A stretch of DNA of 64,000 nucleotides from Ruminococcus sp. Marseille-P6503 (lineage in GTDB: Bacteria; Bacillota; Clostridia; Oscillospirales; Ruminococcaceae). Position numbers and translations under genes: made by a program. The DNA lies in contig NZ_UWPB01000001.1 of the NCBI RefSeq assembly GCF_900604945.1, forward strand, positions 124,001 through 188,000. Direction: 5' to 3'. This document shows positions 8,693 through 16,862 of this stretch, one piece after another. The stretch's first letter is position 1, and each line of letters opens with the position of its first letter. Below the pieces are notes generated by a model. The model did no database searches, was not told the DNA's origin, and saw only the letters and a list, made by a program, of their open reading frames with translations.

Positions 8693-8738
8693 TTCCCGAT
8701 AAATTTCTGTATCCGACTGTAAAAATAATTAAATGAAC

Positions 8739-8770
8739 AAGACCCGGAAAGAATCAGCTTGCCGGGTCTT
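8739..8770 (+). terminator. Terminator-like hairpin after the small exporter
   Basis: AAGACCCGG and CCGGGTCTT pair around a 14-base loop. The T-run on the plus side is short. Confidence 0.55.
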
Positions 8771-8774
8771 AAAT

Positions 8775-8970
8775 TATAACCTAGCGCCAGGCGTTCGCCT
8801 CTCTTAGGCGGCGGGTTCCATTCAGTATTTCAGTAGGGGAATTAATCCCCCTACTGAAACCCTGAGGAGCTAGAAGCTCTTCGCTGTCAAAAGACAGCGT
8901 TTGGCGCAGGTTGCTTCGTCGCAGCCGATGAAAAGCCACGCTTACATCAGGCTTTGCTCCGAATTAAAAC
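8775..8970 (+). repeat. Dispersed palindromic element, copy A
   Basis: About 196 bases starting TATAACCTA and ending TTTGCTCCGAATTAAAACC. The same ends occur at 51647-51820 (copy B, plus strand) and 56573-56631 (copy C, minus strand). Inside are several hairpins; the central one pairs TTCAGTAGGGG with CCCCCTACTGAA. Copy B has a different but still complementary sequence at the same place (CAGCGGGG/CCCCGCTG), so structure rather than sequence is kept. No ORF is present. The shape recalls non-autonomous IS200/IS605-type elements or a mobile structured RNA. Confidence 0.65.
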
Positions 8971-9032
8971 CGACAAATATTTGACGTGATATTGTTTTGC
9001 AAAAACTGACAGTAAGATCGATTTTAATATAC

Positions 9033-9061
9033 TTGACTTTACAGAAAATTGGTGCTATAAT
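9033..9061 (+). promoter_or_regulatory. Promoter for smpB
   Basis: TTGACT (9033-9038) and TATAAT (9056-9061), 17-base spacer, 28 bases before the GTG start. Confidence 0.75.
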
Positions 9062-9089
9062 AAAGTTTACTGCAAAGGAGGTGCCGTAT

Positions 9090-9560
9090 GTGGCTATAGA
9101 TAAAAGCGGAACGAAGCAGATAGCCGATAACCGAAAAGCAAGACACGATTATTTTGTGCTTGAACAGATCGAATGCGGCATCGAGCTTGTAGGGACTGAG
9201 GTCAAATCAATAAGAAATGGCGGAGTAAACCTGAAGGACAGCTGGTGTTCTGTTGACGACGGGGAGATGTGGGTAAAGGGTATGCACATATCTCCTTATG
9301 AGCAGGGCAATATATTCAATAAGGATCCGCTCAGGGTAAGAAGGCTTTTGCTGCATAAGCGTGAGATAATGCGTCTTTTAGGAAAGGTAAAGCAGGAGGG
9401 GCTTACGCTTGTTCCGCTTGCTCTTTACTTCAAGGGCAGCAGGGTTAAGCTTGCGCTGGGAGTGTGCAAGGGCAAGAAGCTGCATGATAAGCGCGAGGAC
9501 ATGGCCAAAAAGGCGGCTCAGAGGGATATTGAAAGAGCGCTCAGGGACCGCGGAAGGTAA
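9090..9560 (+). CDS. smpB: SsrA-binding protein SmpB
   Basis: SmpB binds tmRNA and brings it to stalled ribosomes for trans-translation. It is 156 aa from GTG 9090, which lies 7 bases after AGGAGG; upstream frame has no usable start. Conserved parts are visible: [11 protein letters not shown] near the N-terminus, [15 protein letters not shown], and the basic tail [24 protein letters not shown] that enters the decoding centre. The tmRNA gene itself lies 380 bases downstream, with one small gene between. Confidence 0.95.
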   Translation: MAIDKSGTKQIADNRKARHDYFVLEQIECGIELVGTEVKSIRNGGVNLKDSWCSVDDGEMWVKGMHISPYEQGNIFNKDPLRVRRLLLHKREIMRLLGKVKQEGLTLVPLALYFKGSRVKLALGVCKGKKLHDKREDMAKKAAQRDIERALRDRGR

Positions 9561-9565
9561 CGTTA

Positions 9566-9934
9566 ATGAGCACTGAGGATTTCATAAAATACTGTCTTTC
9601 AAAGAAGGGCGCATATAAGGATTTTCCTTTCGGAGAGGACTGTACTGTTATAAAGGTAGAAAAGAGGATATTCGCGCAGTTTTTCACGCTTAAAGGTCAG
9701 GAATCTGCTACCTTCAACTGCGACGCTATGACTGGAGATTTTTACAGAAGGCTGTATCCGGGAGTTGTTGTAAGAGGGTATCACTGTCCGGCGGTTCAGC
9801 AGCCGTATTTCAATACTTTGCCTTTGAATGGTTCGGTTGAAGCTTCGGTAATATTAGAAATGATCGATCACAGCTATAAAACTGTAGTCGGCAAGCTTCC
9901 GAAATATATACAGAAGCGGTTGGTCGATCAATAA
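9566..9934 (+). CDS. MmcQ/YjbR family protein
   Basis: A 122-aa protein of the YjbR/CyaY-like superfamily, often annotated as a DNA-binding protein, though its role is not firmly known. The family pattern is present: an N-terminal helix with CLSKKGAYKDFPFGEDC, a central beta sheet (VEKRIFAQFFTLKG), and a VVRGYHCPAVQQPYFNTLPLNG segment near residue 70. It starts 5 bases after smpB and ends 9 bases before tmRNA, so smpB-yjbR-ssrA form a tight cluster. Confidence 0.8.
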   Translation: MSTEDFIKYCLSKKGAYKDFPFGEDCTVIKVEKRIFAQFFTLKGQESATFNCDAMTGDFYRRLYPGVVVRGYHCPAVQQPYFNTLPLNGSVEASVILEMIDHSYKTVVGKLPKYIQKRLVDQ

Positions 9935-9942
9935 ATAAAAAC

Positions 9943-10300
9943 GGGGGCGTAAAGGTTTCGACGGGGATCTTGAAGCACGATAAGCGAGTAGAGGAGCGCA
10001 CTCTCTTTAAACGGCGTACGTTTTAAAATTAAACGACAACGATAATTTTGAATTAGCAGCTGCTTAATGCTGCTCGTCTTACCTTTGAGTACCACGGCTT
10101 AGGATAAGGCGCCGACTAGTGGTGAACGTCATTGAGTGACGGCTGTAGCTCTTTGATGTATTGCAGTCTACCGATAATATTTGCCTGCTTGTTTGCGGAT
10201 ATTAAAGGGAAACGGAGCGATCCGGAATAACAAGCTACACTCGTAGAAATTCGTGGGGATAGGTTTTCGGACAGGAGTTCGACTCTCCTCGCCTCCACCA
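9943..10300 (+). ncRNA. ssrA: Transfer-messenger RNA
   Basis: One-piece tmRNA of 358 nt. The 5' end GGGGGCGTAAAGGTTTCGACGGGG region (9943 onward) and the 3' end GACTCTCCTCGCCTCCACCA are diagnostic. GGGGGCG pairs with CGCCTCC to form the acceptor stem, and CCA is encoded. The tag reading frame ends in NDNDNFELAAA followed by TAA (about 10030-10070); the exact resume codon cannot be fixed by eye. It sits beside smpB. A terminator follows at 10309-10336. tmRNA 3' ends are common integration sites, and an AT-rich block begins here. Confidence 0.95.
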
Positions 10301-10308
10301 TATAGCAT

Positions 10309-10336
10309 AAAAACCACGCATTTGCGTGGTTTTTAT
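10309..10336 (+). terminator. Terminator of ssrA
   Basis: AAAACCACGCA and TGCGTGGTTTTT pair around a very small loop, followed by T-rich sequence. Confidence 0.85.
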
Positions 10337-10392
10337 TTATTTTCCCCATGAGCCTTTGCTTTCTCCGGTGTATAAAATATTTTGTCCAAGTA

Positions 10393-10422
10393 TTGACTTT
10401 TTGTCATCTTGTGGTATATAAT
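10393..10422 (+). promoter_or_regulatory. Probable promoter for the dGTPase-like gene
   Basis: TTGACT (10393-10398) and TATAAT (10417-10422), 18-base spacer. The leader to the gene at 10738 would be over 300 bases and contains a perfect inverted repeat (10681-10709). I see no convincing gene in the leader. Confidence 0.5.
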
Positions 10423-10680
10423 TTAAGTAAGATTTATTTGTCGATATAAGCTTAATATGAAAAAGAAGAATGCTATCAAACTAACAATTGGATTAATGAA
10501 TTCAGTTTTTATGCCAGTCGAACTGAATAATTGCTTTCAGTATTTAACTGATTATCTGCGCGGGTTATATATCTGTATGCATTTACTGTTCCCTGAAGTT
10601 AAAAGAAGTGCAGTTATTATAAATAAATGGTCGGCTTGTACAAAAAAGTTTAGATGATTCTTAATTGTAAATCGTATCGA

Positions 10681-10709
10681 TGTTGAAAACATAGCAGATG
10701 TTTTCAACA
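10681..10709. repeat. Perfect 12-bp inverted repeat before the dGTPase-like gene
   Basis: TGTTGAAAACAT (10681-10692) and ATGTTTTCAACA (10698-10709) are exact reverse complements around 5 bases. It is 28 bases upstream of the start codon and lacks a T-run, so an operator or a leader hairpin near the ribosome-binding site is more likely than a terminator. Confidence 0.55.
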
Positions 10710-10737
10710 GGGTCGAAGGTGAAATTACGTTTTAATA

Positions 10738-11976
10738 ATGATTGGAAAATATATGAATAACTATTTTTTGTTTAGCGAAAGTGAAAGAAAATATCTAGAA
10801 TCCGTAAATTTGTCATATGACGAGGCTTTATCTCCGTACGCTTCTAAAAATGATTCCGCTGTGAGGAGAAAAACACCCAGATATGACATCATTCGTCCGC
10901 AATATTCCTATGATGTTGATTGCATACTTTATAACCCGTTATATAATAGATACGCTGATAAAACTCAGGTTTTTTCATTTTATAAAAATGACGACTTAAC
11001 CCGCAGGGCCTTGCACGTACAGTTAGTATCAAAAATAGCAAGAACAATCGGACGGGCCTTAAAGCTCAACTTAGATCTGATAGAAGCAATAGCTCTTGGT
11101 CATGATATGGGTCATACTCCGTTCGGACACAAAGGCGAGGAGTTTTTGAGTATATCGTATCAGAAAGGGTGCAGAAAAACAGGCGTACCGGTAAGATATT
11201 TCAATCATAATGTACATAGCGCCAGATTGTTCAGATATGTTTTGGGAACCAATATATCGCTGCAGACATTAAGCGGTATTTTGTCGCACAACGGTGAAAA
11301 AGGCTATAAGGAATATACTCCGTCAACGCTAAATACTTTTGATGAATTCGACGAACTTTTGGAGCAATGTTATTTAGAGGATAAATTTCATAAGAGACTA
11401 AGACCCAATACTTTGGAAGGGTGCGTAGTTAGAATAAGCGACAGGATCGCCTATGCAGGAAAAGACAGGCAGGATATGTTTCATGCCAAAATGATAACTG
11501 AAACCAAATTCAAAGAAAGCAGGCTTATTGGTACGAGAAACAGCGATATAATTTCAAATTTAATAATTAATTTGATAAAAAACAGTATCGATTCTCCCTC
11601 GCTGAATATGGATAAGGAAGTTTTCGATGATTTTGAAGACTTAATATCTGAAAACAATAAAATATATTCCTCAGATGAACTTAACGAGCCATACTATAAA
11701 ATCATACGACCGCTGATGTTCAAGTTATATGACCGTCTGCTGGATGACGTTATAAGTAAAAATTATAATTCACCCATATTTAAGCATCACTTAAACAATA
11801 CCATTTTAGGTAACTGTTATCGTGATAAAACCTCAAGACGCATTATTGCGGACCCTAATGAAGCAGTCGTTGATTTTATAGCAAGTATGTCTGACGACTA
11901 TTTCATTGATATATGCAGGTATTTGCATATCGACGACCAGTTAGTCGGCGAGATTAAGTATCATGAGTATTTTTGA
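10738..11976 (+). CDS. dgt: dGTP triphosphohydrolase-like HD-domain protein
   Basis: Members of this family cut dNTPs (classically dGTP) into nucleoside and triphosphate; some related enzymes protect against phage by draining dNTPs. It is 412 aa. The metal-binding HD set is visible: H93, H122-D123 in GHDMGHTPFGHKGEEFL, and a later NHNVHSARL histidine near residue 160. The C-terminal part is divergent. The start at ATG 10738 follows GAAGGTGA at a long distance; ATG 10753 is possible. Base composition is clearly more AT-rich than the flanking core genes, and it lies next to ssrA and a recombinase remnant, which suggests acquisition by transfer. Specific substrate is inferred from the family. 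Confidence 0.85.
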   Translation: MIGKYMNNYFLFSESERKYLESVNLSYDEALSPYASKNDSAVRRKTPRYDIIRPQYSYDVDCILYNPLYNRYADKTQVFSFYKNDDLTRRALHVQLVSKIARTIGRALKLNLDLIEAIALGHDMGHTPFGHKGEEFLSISYQKGCRKTGVPVRYFNHNVHSARLFRYVLGTNISLQTLSGILSHNGEKGYKEYTPSTLNTFDEFDELLEQCYLEDKFHKRLRPNTLEGCVVRISDRIAYAGKDRQDMFHAKMITETKFKESRLIGTRNSDIISNLIINLIKNSIDSPSLNMDKEVFDDFEDLISENNKIYSSDELNEPYYKIIRPLMFKLYDRLLDDVISKNYNSPIFKHHLNNTILGNCYRDKTSRRIIADPNEAVVDFIASMSDDYFIDICRYLHIDDQLVGEIKYHEYF

Positions 11977-12069
11977 AGTTCGGAAATAATTAAACTATAA
12001 AGAAGTCTATCAAGATATGACCGACTTCATATAACCGGCTTCTTATTTTCCGGCATTTTGAAATGCTGT

Positions 12070-12125
12070 AAAGCGGGAGAGCTTACATTACGTCAGCCCT
12101 CCGCTTTGCTTTTTCTTTTTGAGAT
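12070..12125 (+). terminator. Terminator of the dGTPase-like gene
   Basis: AAAGCGG...AG and CCTCCGCTTT pair, followed by a T-rich run ending in TTTTT. Confidence 0.6.
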
Positions 12126-12159
12126 TCAACTTTTATAAAGCAAATTTTGTCCAATAACA

Positions 12160-12203
12160 TAAAATGCTGAAAATCCTGAATTTATAGGATTTTCAGCATA
12201 AAA
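12160..12203 (-). terminator. Terminator of the DUF1848 gene
   Basis: ATGCTGAAAATCC (12164-12176) pairs perfectly over 13 bp with GGATTTTCAGCAT (12187-12199). On the minus strand TTTT follows the stem. Confidence 0.75.
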
Positions 12204-12427
12204 AGCAACGCGGCTTAAACTTTTTAGAGTTCAAACTGCGGTAGGTTTATCAATTGTGTTGTGAATATGAAATAGATATTTGCTCAGTGTACAATGCCGT
12301 TGCTCGATTACCTCGCACTTTTTTGTGAAAAGTGTAAGCGGCATAAAATATCCTGTTACCACAAACTGATAACGGGAATTGTGTTAGGACTGTCACGGTT
12401 TGATGAAACATTTGACACATATTTTGT

Positions 12428-13366
12428 TTACATCCACATCTTTAATTGTGTATCAATCATTGATTTAACTTTCCTGTCTGTGATTTTATCATCTTCGCCA
12501 AGAAAACTACAAAGCAATGGTGAATTCGCATCATATTTATTGAAATTTGCAAGAACGGTATTCTTGCTGTAATTTGCATAACAATATTTACATTCGTGCA
12601 GACAAGTGTTATACACACCAATATCAATACTTTCAACACAGCCGCATTCATCACGTTGATTTTTGTCTTTTGATACCGACAGCCATCCGCCTGCAAGCTT
12701 TTCAATCAGTTTGTCATCAATACATTTCCCATGTTCAATACCAAACTCACTCAAATCAATTTCCTCTGCGCAGGTATTTATAGTGAAATTTTTTCTCTTT
12801 GCAATTTCAGAAAAAGCTTTTGCAATTTGTCTTATACTTTCAAAAGAAAGCTCCGATATATTATTGTTTTTGAAATTCGTTGCGTTCTTTTTGTAGTAGT
12901 CTACAAAGCTGATTACACATTTTCCAAACTTTCCATCTAATATTTCAGCAAGTTTTTCAAAATACTTGAAGTGATATTCAGCTGTATATTTTTCGTTAAC
13001 TATGATCGGATCATATCTCCAGATAACTCTTTCCTTGCCAATTTTGTCTGAAAGTGATTTAAAAGTCTGTATTAATTCCTTATCCTTTGACGGAACGCTC
13101 GGTTCAATGTCTTTGGCATAAGAATTAAGCGTAAATTGAAAATAATAGTTATAATCTTTCAGTTCATCAAGCCGCTCCAACATCGGCTTGGGATTTTTCG
13201 TCCAGAACACTATGCAGTCGACAACGTCAGGGGTAAGTTTTATCCTGCTTATCTGATGAGTATTCATAGGATTTCTCACAAGCACATCCCCGGCTTTTAT
13301 TCTGTTAAAAAACCATTCCGAATAGAAAGCAGGTATATCTGTTCTTCGGCTTGCACTGATTATCAT
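12428..13366 (-). CDS. DUF1848 family protein with radical-SAM-like cysteines
   Basis: A 312-aa protein of the DUF1848 family, function not established. The start is ATG 13366, preceded by GGGGTGA at 4-5 bases; a longer frame lacks an SD. The N-terminus MIISASRRTDIPAFYSEWF is the family hallmark. Near the C-terminus C255, C259 and C262 form a CX3CX2C motif (TCLHECKYCYAN), the arrangement used by radical-SAM enzymes for a 4Fe-4S cluster, here unusually late in the chain. Two more cysteines (DECGC) lie just before it. AT-rich like the neighbouring dGTPase-like gene, convergent with it, and next to a recombinase remnant. Confidence 0.85.
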   Translation of the reverse strand: MIISASRRTDIPAFYSEWFFNRIKAGDVLVRNPMNTHQISRIKLTPDVVDCIVFWTKNPKPMLERLDELKDYNYYFQFTLNSYAKDIEPSVPSKDKELIQTFKSLSDKIGKERVIWRYDPIIVNEKYTAEYHFKYFEKLAEILDGKFGKCVISFVDYYKKNATNFKNNNISELSFESIRQIAKAFSEIAKRKNFTINTCAEEIDLSEFGIEHGKCIDDKLIEKLAGGWLSVSKDKNQRDECGCVESIDIGVYNTCLHECKYCYANYSKNTVLANFNKYDANSPLLCSFLGEDDKITDRKVKSMIDTQLKMWM

Positions 13367-13412
13367 TTTATCACCCCATTTACATATTACATCATAAATC
13401 AAATTTCGTCAA

Positions 13413-13655
13413 CTATTTATTTCTTTCTAATTTTATAAGATTGTAATTAATATTACTTAGAGTTAGTATTGGCTTTCTCGAAATCGACTTAAAATAAGAA
13501 GCACATTTGGTATCAGCATATATGTCTACTAAAATCCAATTCTTATTGTTTTGTATATATTTTTCATAATGAGCTTTCTGCACAATACGACTTGATTCCT
13601 GCTCTTTGTGACCTGAGCTTACTCGGCAATAAGCTGCTGCTTTTAATTTTGGCAT
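13413..13655 (-). pseudogene. Remnant of a large serine recombinase (N-terminus only)
   Basis: The first ~50 residues (MPKLKAAAYCRVSSGHKEQE..., then HYEKYIQNNKNWILVDIYAD) match the start of resolvase/invertase-type large serine recombinases, including the catalytic-serine motif in YCRVSS. After ~55 residues the likeness ends and the frame stops at 81 aa, whereas intact proteins are ~450-550 aa. The ATG at 13655 has a good AAGGAAAT site, so it may still be translated. It is evidence of a lost integrative element in this AT-rich block. The 3' portion is not found in the window. Confidence 0.75.
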
Positions 13656-13812
13656 TGCAATTTCCTTATTTTTATATAAAAGATAGCATAAAAATAAACA
13701 AGAGTTCAACTTACAGGATTTGAACTCTCGTTTTTATTTCTATTTTATTGTGTTTTTAAATAATATAAAGCTACATTCTTGTGCAATTAGCACTAAAATG
13801 TAGCTTTCAACT

Positions 13813-13896
13813 TGGTGCGGCAAACGGGACTTGAACCCGTACGTCAAAGACACACGCCCCTCAAACGTGCCTGTCTGCCTATTCCAGCACTGCCGC
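13813..13896 (-). tRNA. tRNA-Leu (GAG)
   Basis: 84 nt including encoded CCA (3' end at 13813). The acceptor stem GCGGCAG/TTGCCGC, a TTGAGGG anticodon loop (anticodon GAG), a long variable arm typical of class II tRNAs, and a T-arm CGGGTTCAAGTCCCG are all visible on the minus strand. It marks the right border of the AT-rich block. Confidence 0.93.
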
Positions 13897-14065
13897 AATC
13901 GACTTTAATATTATATCATTAAAAATTGTCGTTGTCAACAGTTTTTTTGCTTTTATATTCGGTTTTACAGTTTGTTCACCAACGTTTAAATATTTCACAA
14001 AACTATTTTCGGTATTAAGCGAGCGTTTAGTTATCTGTCTTGACGATCAAACTAAAGGTTTTATT

Positions 14066-14989
14066 TTAAAGCAGCAGTTCCGCGCCGCAGACCAGAAGGG
14101 GCAGCGAAATACCGGAAAGCAAGGTCGTTGCGGTGAATATCTCGGAGCATTTCTGAGGATTTTTATCCAGCGTTACCGCGAACATAGTTCCCATTGTGGC
14201 GGCAGGACAGCCTGTAGCTACAAGAATGGTCGTTTTAACGGTATCTGGAGCAGGCAAAAGATTGATTATTAAAAATACTGCTGCCGGTATAAGTATAAGC
14301 TTGAGAAAACAGATGTAATATATCCTGATTTTTTTCAGGCTTTTAAGAATATTTGACTGCGCCGCGGTAGAGCCTGCAATAAGCATTGCAAGCGGCGTGT
14401 TCATATCCGCGATATATTCCATTGCCTGAGCGGGTATCTCCGGAAGTCTTATCTGAGTAAGATAGCATATAAGACCGAGTATTACCGCAATGACCGAAGG
14501 GGATTTCAAAGCCTTTGCAAACGAAGAAAAATCCCGTTCCCCTTTCATTGTCATAAGTCCGTGAGTCCATACCAGCAGATTGAAAACCGTAAGATAAGCG
14601 GTAAGATAAAGCACTCCCTCCGAACCGTAAAGACCGTTTATAAGAGGCATACACATAAACGCGCAGTTTGAGTAAATGACCGAAAAGCGTTCAACAGGGC
14701 AGTCGTCATTGTTTTTCTGACGGATAAGGAGCGTAGCCGCGGCGATCGTAAGGGCAAAGGATATTGCCGAAAGCGCGAAAGCCCAGAGAAGCCCGCTGAT
14801 AAGACGGCTGTCGTATTCAGACTGGTAGGACATGAATATAAGTACGGGATTTACAATATTCAGCGCTAACCTGGAAAGCTGTTTGGTTCCGTCCTTTGTT
14901 ATTATTCCTTTCAGGAAGCAAAGCGCTCCGAGAATGAGAATAAGAAACATTATAAGTATTCTTTCTCCGACGATCAGCCCGTATTCCAT
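14066..14989 (-). CDS. AEC family transporter
   Basis: A 307-aa integral membrane protein with about ten hydrophobic helices, of the auxin-efflux-carrier (AEC) family of secondary transporters; bacterial members move small carboxylates such as malate. Family features are the N-terminal LALNIVNPVLIFMSY segment, the FSVIYSNCAFMCMPLINGLYGSEGV motif (residues ~103-127) and the C-terminal VATGCPAATMGTMFAVTLDKNP motif (near residue 265). The substrate cannot be told from sequence. It stands alone on the minus strand. Confidence 0.88.
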   Translation of the reverse strand: MEYGLIVGERILIMFLILILGALCFLKGIITKDGTKQLSRLALNIVNPVLIFMSYQSEYDSRLISGLLWAFALSAISFALTIAAATLLIRQKNNDDCPVERFSVIYSNCAFMCMPLINGLYGSEGVLYLTAYLTVFNLLVWTHGLMTMKGERDFSSFAKALKSPSVIAVILGLICYLTQIRLPEIPAQAMEYIADMNTPLAMLIAGSTAAQSNILKSLKKIRIYYICFLKLILIPAAVFLIINLLPAPDTVKTTILVATGCPAATMGTMFAVTLDKNPQKCSEIFTATTLLSGISLPLLVCGAELLL

Positions 14990-15338
14990 TTAATCAGTCC
15001 TTTCATTCACATAAGCTTTATTTTACAGCAAAGTTATGAATAATTTTATAAGCGGCGGAGCGGATAGGATAATTTCAGAGATTTATACATATTAAATGTA
15101 AGTTTTTTTGAAAGACAAGGCAGATTGCACAATTTGACGGCGTCTGCGCATATGCCTGTTCCCGCGGGACAAACAGCTGGCTTCAGAGCTGAATTTTATC
15201 GCTTTGATCTGACAATATATGCCCTGAGCTGACGGCGGCTTCGGTAGTCAAAATCCGTTATTAAGCTCTGCCGGAAACGCTTTAGAATACGGACGTTTGA
15301 TACGGTAAATTCTTTTTGATGATTCGCTGAATATTCTA
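14990..15338. other. Intergenic region, nothing recognised
   Basis: About 350 bases between the divergent AEC transporter and CNNM-type genes. I see no RNA gene, no ORF with a ribosome-binding site, and no notable repeat before the promoter at 15339. Confidence 0.5.
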
Positions 15339-15368
15339 TTGACAAATACAGTATGAATGTTGTACAAT
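15339..15368 (+). promoter_or_regulatory. Promoter for the CNNM/CBS membrane protein gene
   Basis: TTGACA (15339-15344) and TACAAT (15363-15368) with an 18-base spacer, 42 bases before the chosen start. Confidence 0.7.
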
Positions 15369-15410
15369 TACTTTAATGAAATTGTTATAATGAAAGGAAT
15401 GGTCGGACAA

Positions 15411-16778
15411 ATGGACGACGCCGGGCGATTGTGGCAGGGATTTCTGATTTGCGCTGTAGCATTATTTGCATCGGGCTTTTTTACCGCCTGTGAAAACGCT
15501 CTGATCGAAATGAACGATATGAAGGCAAAAAAGCTTTCAGAGGAGCATAAAAGAGGAAAAACGCTGAAAAAGCTGCTTGATAAGCCCAACCGGCTTGTAA
15601 TGCTGAATCTGGTTTCCCGGACGGTAATGATAATAATTATGTCGGCTGCGGCGACAGCTTACTTCTTTTCTCCTTTGAGGAACTCTTTGCTTGATTTGTT
15701 TTCGGCTGAGGAAAACAAGCCGACGGTGTACTATGCGGCAGGGCTGCTGTCCTTCCTTATTATAATATGTGTGCTGGCGGCGGTAATTTCCGTTTTAGGC
15801 ATAATGCTGCCGAAAAGGCTGTGCTCCGGCGGAAAGATCACAGACAGATTTGTAATGAACACCTGTCAGCTTTACCGTTTGTTTCTCGCGCTGTTTGTTC
15901 CGCTCGAGCTTTTGGTTTCAGGTATAACCTCCGCTGTTTTGAGGCTGTTCGGAGTAAAGGAGGCCTCCGGCGGCGAATCGGTAACGGAGGAAGAAATACT
16001 GATGATGGTAGACGCCGTAAATGAAACGGGCGGTCTTGAGGAAACCCAGGCGGAAATGATAAGCAACATTTTTGAATTTGACGATCTTGAGGTCCATGAG
16101 ATCATGACTCACAGGACCGAGGTAGTGGCGGTCGAGGACGATTCCTCGGTAAAGGACGCGGTCAGGATCGTGATTGATCAAGGCTTTTCCCGTATTCCCG
16201 TCTATAAGGGCAATATCGACGATATATGCGGAGTGGTGTTTGCCAAGGATCTGCTTAAGGCGGTTTTTGTGGATCACGCGGACGACAGGCTTGTAAGGGA
16301 ATTTATGAGAGAAATAAAATATATTCCCGAGAGCAACAGCTGCAAGGAGCTGTTTGAGTTTTTCACTTCACAAAAAAAACAGATAGCGGTGGTTGTGGAC
16401 GAATACGGGGGTACTGCCGGAATCGTTACTATGGAGGATCTGCTTGAATCCATAGTCGGAAATATTCAGGACGAGTATGACGACGAGGACGAGGAGATAC
16501 AGGAAATCACGCCTAATACGTTTGATATAAACGGCAAAGCCGATCCTGAGGAGGCTATGGAACGTCTGGGAGCAAAGCTTCCTGAGGACAGCGATTATGA
16601 TACGATGAGCGGCTTCGCGACGGATATTCTCGGGTTTATTCCGTCGAAGGGCGAGGCTCCGTCGTTTACCTGGCAGAATATTGACTTTTCGGTTATTAAG
16701 GTAAGCGAAAAGCGTATAGAAAAGCTTCGCGCCGTTATAAGAAAAAGCGGTCCGGAGCAGAACGCCGCGGCTGAATAG
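15411..16778 (+). CDS. Hemolysin-family CNNM/CBS-domain membrane protein
   Basis: Belongs to the CorC/TlyC-like group with a CNNM membrane domain, CBS pair and CorC/HlyC C-terminal domain; relatives transport or sense divalent cations such as magnesium. It is 455 aa from ATG 15411, behind AAAGGA (12-base spacing); nearer ATGs overlap the SD. The domain order is: CNNM with membrane helices at ~residues 5-180 (containing ACENALIEMNDMKAKKL), CBS domains at ~200-325 (EIMTHRTEVVAVEDDSSVKD and FSRIPVYKGNIDDICGVV), and a CorC_HlyC domain at ~365-440. The name hemolysin is historical and should not be taken as toxin activity. Confidence 0.9.
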   Translation: MDDAGRLWQGFLICAVALFASGFFTACENALIEMNDMKAKKLSEEHKRGKTLKKLLDKPNRLVMLNLVSRTVMIIIMSAAATAYFFSPLRNSLLDLFSAEENKPTVYYAAGLLSFLIIICVLAAVISVLGIMLPKRLCSGGKITDRFVMNTCQLYRLFLALFVPLELLVSGITSAVLRLFGVKEASGGESVTEEEILMMVDAVNETGGLEETQAEMISNIFEFDDLEVHEIMTHRTEVVAVEDDSSVKDAVRIVIDQGFSRIPVYKGNIDDICGVVFAKDLLKAVFVDHADDRLVREFMREIKYIPESNSCKELFEFFTSQKKQIAVVVDEYGGTAGIVTMEDLLESIVGNIQDEYDDEDEEIQEITPNTFDINGKADPEEAMERLGAKLPEDSDYDTMSGFATDILGFIPSKGEAPSFTWQNIDFSVIKVSEKRIEKLRAVIRKSGPEQNAAAE

Positions 16779-16862
16779 TCTGTTTTATTTGTAAGTAACA
16801 AAATGCCGGCGGCTGGCGGTCAGAGATGAATGTGTAGAAATTTGCAGGAAACGGAGATAACT

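Larger units (their letters stand above)
11977..12427. other. 451-base gap holding two convergent terminators
   Basis: Between the convergent dGTPase-like and DUF1848 genes I see a plus-strand terminator (12070-12125) and a minus-strand terminator (12160-12203). The remaining AT-rich sequence, including a frame on the plus strand starting near 12294, shows no ribosome-binding site or protein-like composition. Confidence 0.6.

Noticed and set aside
10457-10657. A 66-codon frame between ssrA and the dGTPase-like gene
   Set aside because: No ribosome-binding site, odd composition, and it lies in what looks like a leader; more likely chance in AT-rich sequence.
12294-12572. A 92-codon plus-strand frame overlapping the DUF1848 gene
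   Set aside because: No ribosome-binding site, and it runs antisense to a well-supported gene.
13413-13813. A complete mobile element linked to the serine-recombinase remnant
   Set aside because: Only the first ~55 residues are recognisable; no ends, no accessory genes and no second att site were found.
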